From NCBI GenBank assembly GCA_963760405.1, contig CAVXCV010000004.1, forward strand, positions 372,001-436,000: 64,000 nt of DNA, read 5' to 3'. Positions 50,614-59,914 of the stretch are shown here, in pieces (the first letter of the stretch is position 1; each line of letters begins with the position of its first letter). This DNA is from RYN-230 sp963760405. GTDB taxonomy: Bacteria; Actinomycetota; Actinomycetes; Streptosporangiales; Streptosporangiaceae. The position numbers and the translations under genes were made by a program. The notes under the pieces were generated by a model. It was not told the origin of the DNA. It saw only the letters and a program-made list of their open reading frames with translations, and made no database searches.

Positions 50614-52014
50614 ATGGGGCGGCTTTTCGGAACCGATGGCGTTCGCGGGGTGGCTGGCGAGGACCTGACCAGCCAGCTGGCCCTGGACGTGGCGGCTGCT
50701 GCCGCGGTAGTGCTGCACGACGCCGGGGCCTTTGCGGCGGCCGAGCAGACCGGGCAGCGGCCGCTGGCCGTGGTCGGCCGCGACCCCCGGGCCTCCGGGG
50801 AGTTCCTCGAGGCAGCGGTGGTCGCGGGCCTGGCCGGGTCCGGGGTGGACGTGCTGCGGCTCGGCGTCATTCCCACCCCGGGCGTGGCCTTCCTCACCCG
50901 CGATCTCGGCGCCGCGTTCGGCGTGATGCTGTCGGCCAGCCACAACCCGGCGCCGGACAACGGGATCAAGATCTTCGGGCATGGTGGCTTCAAGCTGCCG
51001 GACGCGGTCGAGGACGAGATCGAAGCACACCTCGGCACCCCGCACCGGCGCCGCAGCGAGCTGGGCGACAGCGGGTTCGGCCGGGTCGCCGAGGCCGGGG
51101 ACATCCGGGAGCGGTACGTCGATCATCTGCTCAGCACGCTGGCGCCGCCCGGGCCCGACGGGCTGGACCGGGTGCTGCCCGCCCCGCTGGCTGGGCTGAC
51201 CGTCGTGGCCGACTGTGCGCACGGCGCCGCGTCCTCGTTCGCACCCCGCCTACTCCGGCTGGCCGGCGCCGAGGTCATCGCGATCGGGGCCGAGCCGGAC
51301 GGGCTGAACATCAACGCCGACTGCGGCTCCACCCACCTGGACGCGCTGTCCGCCGCAGTGACCAAGCACGGAGCCGATGCAGGCATCGCGCACGACGGGG
51401 ACGCCGACCGCTGCCTGGCGGTGGACGCCGCCGGGGAGATCATCGACGGGGACCAGATCCTCGCCGTGCTGGCCCTCGCCCTGGCCGGCCAGGGCCGCCT
51501 GCCCGGGAACACCGTGGTCAGCACCGTTATGTCCAACATCGGCTTCCGGAACGCGATGCAGGACGCGGGCATCACCGTGGTGGAAACCGCGGTGGGAGAC
51601 CGGTACGTGCTCGAGGCTATGCGGGGCGGCCAGTTCGCCCTCGGCGGGGAGCAGTCCGGGCACATCATCATGCTGGAGCACGCGACCACCGGGGATGGCC
51701 TGCTGACCGGGCTGCACCTGCTCGCCACCGCCGCCCGCCAGGCGCTGCCGCTGGCCGAGGTCGCCGCGGTGATGACCAGGTACCCGCAGGTGCTGCTGAA
51801 CGTCCCGGGAGTGGACAAGGCGCAGGTCGCCGCGTCGCCGGAGCTGGCCGCGGCGGTCACTGTCGCGCAGCGGGAACTCGGCACGGCCGGCCGGGTGCTG
51901 GTCCGGCCGAGCGGCACGGAGCCCGCGGTCCGGGTCATGGTCGAGGCCGTGGAGGCCGGCCAGGCCCAGCGAGTGGCGGAGCAGCTAGCCGCCGCCGTCC
52001 GCGCGGCCGGCTGA
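50614..52014 (+). CDS. glmM: phosphoglucosamine mutase
   Basis: Converts glucosamine-6-phosphate to glucosamine-1-phosphate on the way to UDP-GlcNAc and peptidoglycan. 466 residues. MGRLFGTDGVRGVAGEDL start; the phosphoserine loop is MLSASHNPAPDNGIKIFG; metal loop DGDADRC; sugar-binding GEQSGH; phosphate-binding RPSGTEPAVRVMVE. ATG behind GGGGGAG. With glmS nearby it makes a cell-wall precursor pair. The 193-base gap to glmS is filled by tandem repeats. Confidence 0.97.
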   Translation: MGRLFGTDGVRGVAGEDLTSQLALDVAAAAAVVLHDAGAFAAAEQTGQRPLAVVGRDPRASGEFLEAAVVAGLAGSGVDVLRLGVIPTPGVAFLTRDLGAAFGVMLSASHNPAPDNGIKIFGHGGFKLPDAVEDEIEAHLGTPHRRRSELGDSGFGRVAEAGDIRERYVDHLLSTLAPPGPDGLDRVLPAPLAGLTVVADCAHGAASSFAPRLLRLAGAEVIAIGAEPDGLNINADCGSTHLDALSAAVTKHGADAGIAHDGDADRCLAVDAAGEIIDGDQILAVLALALAGQGRLPGNTVVSTVMSNIGFRNAMQDAGITVVETAVGDRYVLEAMRGGQFALGGEQSGHIIMLEHATTGDGLLTGLHLLATAARQALPLAEVAAVMTRYPQVLLNVPGVDKAQVAASPELAAAVTVAQRELGTAGRVLVRPSGTEPAVRVMVEAVEAGQAQRVAEQLAAAVRAAG

Positions 52015-52159
52015 CCGCGTCCACCGGCTGGCCGCGTCCACCGGCTGATCACGCCCACTGGCCTGATCGCCCGCCGCCGGCCAGCCGCATCCGCCCGGCT
52101 GTCCACATCCGCCCGGCTGTCCACATCCGCCCGGGCAGCCCCATCCGCCCGGCCGGCTG
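52015..52159 (+). repeat. 17-bp and 18-bp tandem repeats between glmM and glmS
   Basis: CCGCGTCCACCGGCTGG occurs twice in tandem (52015, 52032), directly after the glmM stop. Then a unit beginning CATCCGCCCGG recurs at exactly 18-base spacing (52088, 52106, 52124, 52142), the first two copies identical (CATCCGCCCGGCTGTCCA). The block ends about 50 bases before glmS. No glmS ribozyme-like structure is present. Confidence 0.85.
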
Positions 52160-52207
52160 GGCTGCCCGGGCCAGCCCGCTGAGCTGCAGGCACTAGCCTG
52201 GCTGGCT

Positions 52208-54145
52208 ATGTGCGGCATCGTGGGATACGCAGGAGAACGCCGGGCGCTGGACGTGGTGCTGGAAGGGCTGCGCCGCCTGGAGTATCGGGGTTACGACTCG
52301 GCGGGGATAGCCGTGCTGGCTGACGGCACGCTGGTCACCGAGAAGCGAGCCGGCAAGCTCGGCAACCTGGTCGCGGCGCTGGACAGCCAGCCGCCGCTGC
52401 CCGGCACGGTGGGCCTCGGCCACACCAGGTGGGCCACGCACGGGCCGCCGAACGACCCGAACGCCCACCCGCACACCGACTGCGGCGGCCAGCTGGCCGT
52501 GGTGCACAACGGGATCATCGAGAACTTCGCCGCGCTCCGCCGCGAGCTGGCAGCCCGCCATCACCTGGCTTCGGACACCGACACCGAGGTGGTCGCGCAC
52601 CTGCTCGAAGACGAGATGGCCGCCCAGGCCCAGGCCGCCCAAGCCCAGGCCCAGGCCGCCCAGGCCCAGGCCGGGCAAGCCGCCCACCGCCGCCCTGGCG
52701 ACCTCGCCGGGCTGCCGCCGGCGCTCTGGCCGAAGCCATGCGCCGGGTCTGCCAGCGGCTGGACGGCGCGTTCACGCTGGTCGCGGTAGACGCCAGGGAC
52801 CCCGGTGCGGTCGTCGGCGCCCGCCGCAACTCCCCGCTCGTCATCGGCCGTGGCCAGGGCGAGAATTTCCTGGCCAGTGACGTGGCCGCGTTCATCGTCT
52901 ACACCCGGGACGCGATCGAGCTGGGCCAGGACCAGGTGGCCGAGGTCCGTGCGGACGGGGTCACCGTGACCACGTTCGACGGGGCGCCCGCCGAGGTCAC
53001 CGAATACCACGTGAACTGGGACGTGTCCGCCGCGGAAAAGGCGGGCTACGAGTACTTCATGCTCAAGGAGATCGCCGAGCAGCCCCGTGCCGTCGCTGAC
53101 ACGCTGCTCGGCCGGATCGGCCCGGACGGCCAGCTCACCCTGGACGAGATGCGCCTGGACCACGCCGAGCTGCGCGGCATCGACAAGATCGTCGTGGTGG
53201 CCTGCGGCACCGCCTACCACGCCGGGATGATCGCCAAGTACGCGATCGAGCACTGGTGCCGGATCCCGTGCGAGGTGGAGCTGGCCAGTGAGTTCCGCTA
53301 CCGCGACCCGATCCTGACCCGGACCACGCTCGTCATCGCGATCTCCCAGTCCGGGGAGACCATGGACACGCTGATGGCGGTGCGGCACGCCCGCGAGCAG
53401 CGGTCCCGGGTCCTCGGTATCTGCAACGTCAACGGCTCCTCGATCCCGCGTGAATCGCGACGCCGTGCTGTACACCCACGCGGGCCCGGAGATCGCGGTC
53501 GCCTCGACCAAGGCGTTCCTCACCCAGCTGGTCGCCTGCTACCTGGTCGCGCTGTACCTGGCCCAGGTGCGCGGCACCAAGTTCCCCGGCGAGATCGGCT
53601 CCGACATCGCCCAGCTGGCCCAGATGCCCGGCGAGGTGGACCGGGTGCTGGACACCGCGGAGCCGGTCCGCGCGCTCGCGAGGGAGCTGGCAGGGGAGCG
53701 GTGCGTGCTGTTCCTGGGCCGGCACACCGGCTACCCGGTCGCCCTGGAAGGCGCGCTCAAGCTCAAGGAACTGGCTTACATGCACGCCGAGGGGTTCGCC
53801 GCGGGCGAGCTCAAGCACGGCCCGATCGCCCTTATCGAAAGCGGGTTGCCGGTGGTGGTGGTCGTGCCCTCCCCCCGGGACAGGGCCATCCTGCACGACA
53901 AGATCGTGTCCAACATTCAGGAGATCCGGGCCCGCGGCGCCCGCGTCATCGTGATCGCCGAAGAGGGCGACGCCGAGGTCAAGCCGTACGCGGACACCCT
54001 GATCGAAGTCCCCGCCGTCCCCACCCTGTTCCAGCCCCTCGTAACGACTGTCCCGCTCCAGGTTTTCGCCTGCGAACTGGCCACCGCCAAAGGCCACGAC
54101 GTCGACCAGCCCCGCAACCTAGCCAAATCCGTCACGGTCGAGTAG
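52208..54145 (+). CDS. glmS: glutamine-fructose-6-phosphate aminotransferase (two frameshifts)
   Basis: Makes glucosamine-6-phosphate from fructose-6-phosphate and glutamine. MCGIVGYAG places the catalytic Cys at position 2. The glutaminase domain, then two SIS domains (ISQSGETMDTL, and the C-terminal KSVTVE end) are present. Frame breaks: near 52725, where the coding shifts to ALAEAMRRVCQRLDGAF after an Ala/Gln-rich insertion, and near 53458, where one extra C splits SIPRES from DAVLYTHAGPE. Corrected length is about 645 residues, longer than the usual 610 because of the Ala/Gln insertion after HLLEDEM. Assembly errors are likely; in the repeat-rich first site slippage is also possible. Confidence 0.92.
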
Positions 54146-54155
54146 CCGCTCAATC

Positions 54156-54201
54156 AGCAGTTCGAATTTTTGCCCCTGGGAGGGCAAAAATTCGAACTGC
54201 T
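54156..54201. terminator. second palindrome with perfect 20-bp arms, after glmS
   Basis: Left arm AGCAGTTCGAATTTTTGCCC (54156-54175), six-base loop, exact complementary right arm (54182-54201). It is the same element as at 8072-8117 except for one stem pair, changed from C-G to T-A on both arms, and a different loop. It lies 10 bases after the glmS stop and is likely to end its transcript. Confidence 0.75.
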
Positions 54202-54277
54202 AATGAGCTGACTCTGGTTATCCACAGAACGGGATTCTAGGGGTGACGCGGCGGAGTGGAGTGGCCACGGTAGTGAC

Positions 54278-55234
54278 ATGGCACGTGAGATTCCGGAGGA
54301 GGCACGTGAGCTGCTCGGTGAGCAGCATGGCGTGCTGAGCCGGGCGCAGGCCCTGCGGTCCGGGCTGACGGATAAGCAGATCGTGGCCGCGCTGCGTCGT
54401 GGCCACTGGCAGCGGCTGCACACCGGGGTCTTCGCCATCTTCAGTGGCGAGCCGGGCCGGGCCGCTACCCTCTGGGCCGCCGTGCTGCGAGCCGGGCCGA
54501 ACGCGGTCCTCAGCCATGACACGGCCGCGGAACTACACGGGCTGGCGGCCACCCGGGCGACGGCCATTCACATCACGGTGCCCAGCGGCCAGTGGGTCAC
54601 CCCCTTCTCCGGGGTCGTCCTGCACTACTCCTGCCGGGTGGCTGAGGTCCGGCACCCGGTCCGCACCCCGCCGCAGACCCGGATCGAGGAAACGGTGCTG
54701 GACCTGGTGGGCGCCGCGGCGACCCTCGATGACGCCGTCGGCTGGATCTTCCGGGCCTGCGGCAGCCGCAAGACCACTCCGGAGCGGCTCGGGGCGGCTC
54801 TGGCCCTGCGCCCCCGGATGCGGTGGCGGACGGAGTTAGCCGGGGCGCTGGGCCTGGGCGCGACCGGGGTGCACTCGCTGCTGGAATTCCGGTACGTGGC
54901 ACGGGTGGAGCGGCCGCACGGGCTGCCCAGCGGCAGCCGGCAGCGGCCGGTCCAGCACGCCGGGACGCGCCAGTACCAGGACGTCAGCTACGACAGCTAC
55001 GGCGTAGCGGTGGAGCTGGACGGACGGGCCGCCCACCCGGCCGAGCGCCGCTGGGGCGACATCCGCCGGGACAACGCCAACGCGGCCCAGGGCCAGCTCA
55101 CCTTGCGGTACGGCTGGGCGGACGTGACCGGCAGGCCCTGCCTGGTCGCCGCGGAAGTGGCCACGGTGCTCGGCCAGCGCGGCTGGACGGCCACTCCGCG
55201 CCGCTGCGGCCCCGGCTGCGCGCTGCCCGGATGA
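54278..55234 (+). CDS. AbiEi-like winged-helix protein with a DUF559-like nuclease domain
   Basis: A 318-residue protein. The N-terminal part (HGVLSRAQALRSGLTDKQI, then RLHTGVFAI) matches the winged-helix domain of AbiEi-type antitoxins. The C-terminal part (YGVAVELDGRAAHP, RRDNANAAQGQLTLRYGW, DV) resembles DUF559/Vsr-like PD-(D/E)xK nucleases, with Glu and Asp in the expected places. Such fusions are widespread single genes in actinobacteria, of unknown role; no AbiEii-type toxin neighbour is present. The ATG has only a weak GTAGTG upstream. The preceding palindrome separates it from glmS. Family is fairly sure, function is not. Confidence 0.7.
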   Translation: MAREIPEEARELLGEQHGVLSRAQALRSGLTDKQIVAALRRGHWQRLHTGVFAIFSGEPGRAATLWAAVLRAGPNAVLSHDTAAELHGLAATRATAIHITVPSGQWVTPFSGVVLHYSCRVAEVRHPVRTPPQTRIEETVLDLVGAAATLDDAVGWIFRACGSRKTTPERLGAALALRPRMRWRTELAGALGLGATGVHSLLEFRYVARVERPHGLPSGSRQRPVQHAGTRQYQDVSYDSYGVAVELDGRAAHPAERRWGDIRRDNANAAQGQLTLRYGWADVTGRPCLVAAEVATVLGQRGWTATPRRCGPGCALPG

Positions 55235-55543
55235 CGTCACGCCTGCGGCGCATGACAGGCTGGGCGGGTGATCGCCGGGAGCCGCGCCGGAATAGGGCAG
55301 GATGCGTAAGGAAAGGCCCGCAACGCACACCTGGCCCGGCCACCTGTTCACTGAGAGCGAACGGAACCCCGGGGCGGGTGCCGCGGCGGCCGCCGCTGCC
55401 GGTGATACCGGCGACCGCCTGCGGACCAGGACGCCAGGACGGTGCTGGCGACCGCCCGCGGACCCGGACGCCGGGGACGCGTGCTGGCTGCTGACCGTGG
55501 TAGCCGATGCCGGGACGAGCCTCGCGATGGTGGTGGCTGACGG
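55235..55543 (+). other. intergenic region with a possible small ORF before the NAD(P)HX repair gene
   Basis: The 309 bases have no recognised gene. One 81-codon frame (55302-55547, starting MRKERPATHTW) ends in a TGA that overlaps the ATG of the next gene by four bases, the pattern of translational coupling. Its composition is Arg/Ala/Asp-rich, with no family resemblance, and a weak AGGG upstream. acpS, often found here in related genomes, is absent. I give the ORF about a one-in-four chance of being real. Confidence 0.35.
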
Positions 55544-57148
55544 ATGAGAAATGCCCATGAGGTGGCCAAGGTCCGGACGGCGGAGCAGAGCCTGATGGCC
55601 CTGCTGCCGCCCGGCGCGCTGATGCAGCGGGCCGCGGCCGGACTGGCCGCGGTGTGCGCGGGCCTGGCCGGGACGGTGGCCGGGAGCCGGGTGGTGGTTC
55701 TGGCGGGCAGCGGGGATAACGGCGGCGACGCGCTCTTCGCCGGGGCCCGGCTGGCCCGGCGCGGCGCCGTGGTGCTGGGTGTGGCGGCCGGCTCGAAGAT
55801 CCATGAGGAGGGCGCCGCGGCGCTGCGCGCCGCGGGCGGCCGGCTGGCCGCCGCCGATGACCCGGCGGTCCGCGCCGCCATCAGCGCGGCTGGCCTGATC
55901 ATCGACGGGCTGCTGGGCATCGGCGGCCACGGCGGCCTGCGGGAGCCGCAAGCCTCCCTGGCCACCCAGGCCGCCGCCGCGCCCGGCACGGTGGTGGCGG
56001 TGGACCTGCCCAGCGGGGTGGACGCGGACACCGGGGTGGTCGAGGGCACGGCGGTGCGGGCGGACGTGACCGTGACGTTCGGCACCCTCAAGCCTGGCCT
56101 GCTGGTGGATCCGGGGGCCGGGCACGCCGGGGTGGTCGAGCTGATCGACATCGGCCTCGGCCCGCACCTCGGTCCGCCGGACCTCACCGCCCTCCAAGCG
56201 GCTGACCTGGCCCGGCTGCTGCCCCAGCCGTCCGCGGAGTCGGACAAGTACCGCCGCGGCGTGCTTGGCATCGTGGCCGGCAGCGAGCGGTACACCGGGG
56301 CGACCGCGCTGGCCGTGGGCGGTGCGCTGCGGGGTGGCGCGGGCATGGTCCGGCTGGTGTCCGCGGAGCCCGCGGCGGCCGTGGTCCGGCTGCTCTGGCC
56401 GGAGGCGCTGATCACTCTCACCGGTCCGGCCGGGCCAGCCGGTGACGGCCCGGCCGGGACGGAGATCCCGGCCGCGGGCCGGGTGCAGGCCTGGGTGGCC
56501 GGCCCCGGCATGGGCACCGACCGCGAGGCCCGCGGCCGGCTGGCTGCGGTGCTGGCCACCGATGTCCCGGTGCTGGTGGACGCGGACGGGCTCACCCTGC
56601 TCGCGGCCGAACGCGGGCTGCTGGAGCGGGCGGCCCCCACCCTGCTCACCCCGCACGCCGGGGAACTGGCCCGGCTGCTCGGCGCTGACCCGGCTGACGT
56701 GCAGGCCCGCCGCCTGGAGCACGCCCGCCGGGCCGCGGCCGAGCTTGGCGCGACCGTGCTGCTGAAGGGGTCGACCACGGTGATCGCCAGCCCGCCGGGG
56801 GACGCGCAGCCGGTGTACGCCAACCCCACCGGGACTTCCTGGCTGGCCTCGGCCGGGACCGGGGATGTGCTGTCCGGGCTGGCCGGCTCGCTGCTGGCGC
56901 AGGGCCTGAGTGCCCGGGACGCCGCGGCTGCCGCCGCGTACCTGCACGGCCTGGCCGCCCGGGTGGCCGCGGCGGGCATCGGTAGCCGGCCCGCTCCCGG
57001 CCCGGACAGCCGGGCCGACCCGGTGACCGCCGGGGCTGGCCTGGACCTGGCCCTGGCCCGGGCCGGCGCGGAGGCGCCCATTGCCGCGGCCGACGTGATC
57101 GGCGCGCTGCCCGCCGCGATCCGCTCCGTCCGCGAGCAGGCGCGCTGA
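55544..57148 (+). CDS. nnr: bifunctional NAD(P)HX epimerase / dehydratase
   Basis: Repairs hydrated NAD(P)H: the N-terminal YjeF_N domain epimerises and the C-terminal ribokinase-like domain dehydrates using ADP or ATP. 534 residues. N-terminal marks: RTAEQSLMALLPPGALMQRAA, then GSGDNGGDALFAGARLA and DLPSGVDADTG. C-terminal marks: KYRRGVLGIVAGSERYTGA, GPGMG, TPHAGELARLLG, LLKGSTTVI, and NPTGTSWLASAGTGDVLSG. The first domain is a little shorter than average but complete. Next to alr, as in other actinobacteria. Confidence 0.94.
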   Translation: MRNAHEVAKVRTAEQSLMALLPPGALMQRAAAGLAAVCAGLAGTVAGSRVVVLAGSGDNGGDALFAGARLARRGAVVLGVAAGSKIHEEGAAALRAAGGRLAAADDPAVRAAISAAGLIIDGLLGIGGHGGLREPQASLATQAAAAPGTVVAVDLPSGVDADTGVVEGTAVRADVTVTFGTLKPGLLVDPGAGHAGVVELIDIGLGPHLGPPDLTALQAADLARLLPQPSAESDKYRRGVLGIVAGSERYTGATALAVGGALRGGAGMVRLVSAEPAAAVVRLLWPEALITLTGPAGPAGDGPAGTEIPAAGRVQAWVAGPGMGTDREARGRLAAVLATDVPVLVDADGLTLLAAERGLLERAAPTLLTPHAGELARLLGADPADVQARRLEHARRAAAELGATVLLKGSTTVIASPPGDAQPVYANPTGTSWLASAGTGDVLSGLAGSLLAQGLSARDAAAAAAYLHGLAARVAAAGIGSRPAPGPDSRADPVTAGAGLDLALARAGAEAPIAAADVIGALPAAIRSVREQAR

Positions 57149-57225
57149 GCGATGAGGGCCCGGCCGCAGGTGTGCTGAAGGAGGAGGGTCTGGCCCTAGG
57201 CGTCCTGGCTGGCAGACTGGACGGC

Positions 57226-58347
57226 ATGGAAGGTCCTGGTGAGGCCCTGGTTGACCTGGCGGCGGTCCAGGCCAACGTGGAGGCGCTGCGCAAGCAGGTC
57301 GGCGGCGCGCAGGTGATGGCGGTGGTCAAGGCCGACGGGTACGGCCACGGCATGATTCCGGCGGCGCGGGCCGGGCTGGCGGGCGGCGCCCAGTGGCTGG
57401 GGGTGGTGCATGTGCCCGAGGCGCTGGCCTTGCGCCAGGCCGGACTGGACGCGCGGATACTGTGCCTGACCGGGGTGCCCGGCGCCGCGCACGAGGAGGC
57501 GGTGCGCGCCGGCATCGACCTGACCGCGGACTCGGTGCCGCTGCTGGCGGAGATCGCCACCGCGGCCGGCCGGGCGGGCCGCCCGGCCCGGGTCCAGCTC
57601 AAGGTGGATACCGGGATGTCCCGGGGCGGCGCGACGATGGCCGACTGGGCCGCCCTGGTGGCGTCCGCGCTGGCCGCCGAGGCGGACGGCCGGGTCCGCA
57701 TCACCGGCATCTGGTCCCACCTGGCCTGCGCGGACATCCCCGGGCACCCGTCGATCGGCGGCCAGGCCGCGGCGTTCCGGGACGCGGTCGCTCGGGCCGA
57801 GGCAGCCGGCGCCCGGCCCGAGGTGCGGCACCTGGCCAACACCGCGGCCGTGCTGACTCTGCCGGACACCTGGTTCGACCTGGTCCGGCCGGGCGGCGGC
57901 ATGTACGGGCTGGCCACCCTCCCCGGCGGGGCGCCGGACTGGCTCCGCCCGGCCATGACCGTGCGCACCCGGGTGGTGCTGGCCAAGCAGGTGCCGGACG
58001 GGACGCCGGTGTCCTACGGGCACCGGTACACCACCCGGGGGACGAGCACCCTCGGCCTGATCCCGGTCGGCTACGCGGAAGGCATCCCGCGGCGTGCCTC
58101 TGGCGTGGTCGAGGTACAGGCCCGGGGCCGCCGCTGGCGGATCGCGGGCACCGTGTGCATGGACCTGTCCGTGCTGGACTTCGCCGCGGAGCCGGCCCAG
58201 GCCGGAGACGAGGTCGTGCTGTTCGGCCCCGGGGATGACGGCGAACCGACCGCCCAGGAGTGGGCCGACGCGCTGGGCACCGTGTCCTACGAGATCGTCA
58301 CCAACTTCTCCGCCCGGCTGCGCAGAAATTACTCTGAAGTAGCATGA
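57226..58347 (+). CDS. alr: alanine racemase
   Basis: PLP enzyme supplying D-alanine for peptidoglycan. 373 residues from the ATG at 57226. PLP lysine is in AVVKADGYGHG; the catalytic tyrosine is in PVSYGHRYTTRG; other marks are LKVDTGMSRGG, NTAAVLTLP and RPGGGMYGL. The frame is open to a GTG at 57172 but those residues are not conserved; the GGAGGAGG near 57180 has no usable start at the proper distance, so start choice is moderate. Lies 77 bases after the nnr stop. Confidence 0.93.
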   Translation: MEGPGEALVDLAAVQANVEALRKQVGGAQVMAVVKADGYGHGMIPAARAGLAGGAQWLGVVHVPEALALRQAGLDARILCLTGVPGAAHEEAVRAGIDLTADSVPLLAEIATAAGRAGRPARVQLKVDTGMSRGGATMADWAALVASALAAEADGRVRITGIWSHLACADIPGHPSIGGQAAAFRDAVARAEAAGARPEVRHLANTAAVLTLPDTWFDLVRPGGGMYGLATLPGGAPDWLRPAMTVRTRVVLAKQVPDGTPVSYGHRYTTRGTSTLGLIPVGYAEGIPRRASGVVEVQARGRRWRIAGTVCMDLSVLDFAAEPAQAGDEVVLFGPGDDGEPTAQEWADALGTVSYEIVTNFSARLRRNYSEVA

Positions 58348-58375
58348 GGCCCGGCTGTCTGGGTACCACTGCCCC

Positions 58376-58420
58376 GTGTTCAGGCCACGCGTGTTCAGGC
58401 CACGCGTGTTCAGGCCACGC
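58376..58420 (+). repeat. three exact 15-bp tandem repeats between alr and the hydrolase gene
   Basis: GTGTTCAGGCCACGC occurs three times without a mismatch (58376, 58391, 58406), then a partial GTGGCCAGGCG. Each junction makes the palindrome CACGCGTG. It lies 28 bases after the alr stop. Confidence 0.92.
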
Positions 58421-58529
58421 GTGGCCAGGCGACATGGGTCGCGGGCCAGCGCCTGAGTAGGGCGTCGGTATTTTGGTCAGCGTGCCCGTCCTTGACGTGG
58501 CCGGACGGAACGCGGCCGGTGGAGGTTGG

Positions 58530-59636
58530 ATGGCGACCTGGCGGCGGATCACCGGGGTGGCGGGGCTGGCGGCTGGGGCCGTGGCGGCCGGCGCCGGTGC
58601 CGTGCTGGCGGCCGAGCGGATCGCGGTAGGCCGGGTTCAGGTGCTGCGCGATGCCGCGCAGCCCGAGCAGCTGGGCGGCCTGCGCGGGCGCCCGCTGACC
58701 GTGCTCGCGGACGACGGGGTGCCGCTGTACGTCGAGATCGACGAACCCGACGGCACCGGGGGGACTGGCGCCAGCCGGGGGAGCGCCCCGACCATCATCT
58801 TCTGCCACGGCTACACGCTGAACCAGGACTGCTGGCATTTCCAGCGCCGCGACCTGCGTGGTCACCGGCTCGTCTGCTGGGATCAGCGGGACCACGGCCG
58901 GTCCGGCCGGTCCGCCGGGGGCAGCGCCAGCATCGACCAGCTGGGCTCGGACCTGCGCCGGGTCATCCAGGCGACCGCGCCCGGGGACATGCCGGTCATC
59001 CTGGCCGGCCACTCCATGGGCGGCATGACGATCATGGCGCTGGCGGGCCAGCAGCCGGACTGGTTCGGCACCAAGGTGGTCGGGGCCGCGCTCCTCTGCA
59101 CGGCGGCCAGCGGCCTGGGCGGCGGCAGCCCGTGGATGCCCGGCCCGATCCGCCCGGTCCTGCGCCGGGCGGTACCCCTCGCGCTGAGCAGCGCGGCCAC
59201 CGGTTACCGGGCCGTCCTGGTGGAGCGCGGCCGCAAGCTGTCGTCCGACCTGTCGTTCCTGGGCACCCGATTCATTGGCTTCGGCGACCCGCACGTCAAC
59301 CCGGCCATCGTGGACTTCCTGGAGCAGATGATCGCCGCCACCCCGATCGACGTCGTCGCGGCGTACAGCAAGATCCTCTTCGCCATGGACGTGCGCACCT
59401 CGCTGGAAGCTCTCGGCCAGGTGCCCGTGGTGGTGCTGGCCGGCGAGAAGGACAAGCTGATCTCCCCGGTGCTCAGCCTGGAACTGGCCGCGCAGATACC
59501 CGGCGCTGACATGGTCTGGGTACCCAATGCCGGACACGCCCTTCTCCTGGAGAATCCCGCGGTGGTCAATGAGGCCATCAACGACCTGATCCTGAAGGCC
59601 AGCACCAGTCCCGGAGCCCGCGAGCGCACCGCCTGA
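58530..59636 (+). CDS. alpha/beta hydrolase
   Basis: A 368-residue alpha/beta-fold hydrolase of unknown substrate. A hydrophobic N-terminal stretch (VAGLAAGAVAAGAGAVLAA, about residues 8-27) suggests membrane anchoring or export. Oxyanion region FCHGYTLNQDCW; nucleophile elbow GHSMGG; Asp in GEKDKL; catalytic His in NAGHALLLE. I chose the ATG at 58530, five bases after GGTGGAGG, over a TTG at 58473. A hydrolase commonly lies between alr and the tsa genes in actinobacteria; its role is unknown. Confidence 0.88.
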   Translation: MATWRRITGVAGLAAGAVAAGAGAVLAAERIAVGRVQVLRDAAQPEQLGGLRGRPLTVLADDGVPLYVEIDEPDGTGGTGASRGSAPTIIFCHGYTLNQDCWHFQRRDLRGHRLVCWDQRDHGRSGRSAGGSASIDQLGSDLRRVIQATAPGDMPVILAGHSMGGMTIMALAGQQPDWFGTKVVGAALLCTAASGLGGGSPWMPGPIRPVLRRAVPLALSSAATGYRAVLVERGRKLSSDLSFLGTRFIGFGDPHVNPAIVDFLEQMIAATPIDVVAAYSKILFAMDVRTSLEALGQVPVVVLAGEKDKLISPVLSLELAAQIPGADMVWVPNAGHALLLENPAVVNEAINDLILKASTSPGARERTA

Positions 59637-59914
59637 GTGCCCGGCCGGGAAAGTCACCCGATCGGGCATCGGGGAACGCTGGGGAGCTGCTGAGAATCCG
59701 TGTGTTGTGCCGTACCTGCCATGCCAGAGGCCCTATAGTGGCGCACTGTCCCCGCATTGCCCTGACCAGCAGAATGCCAGGGCTGGTAATGGCGATGTGC
59801 GTTCCGCGCCGTTTATGCACGCGCTGAGCGGCACAGCCGATGAGTACGGCCGATGAGCACACCCTGATATGCACGGTCTGATACGCAGTCTGATTCCTTT
59901 GCCGGAGGCGCGCC

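Noticed and set aside
52015..52207. glmS riboswitch/ribozyme
   Set aside because: No conserved catalytic core; the gap is tandem repeats, and glmS ribozymes are typical of Firmicutes, not this group.
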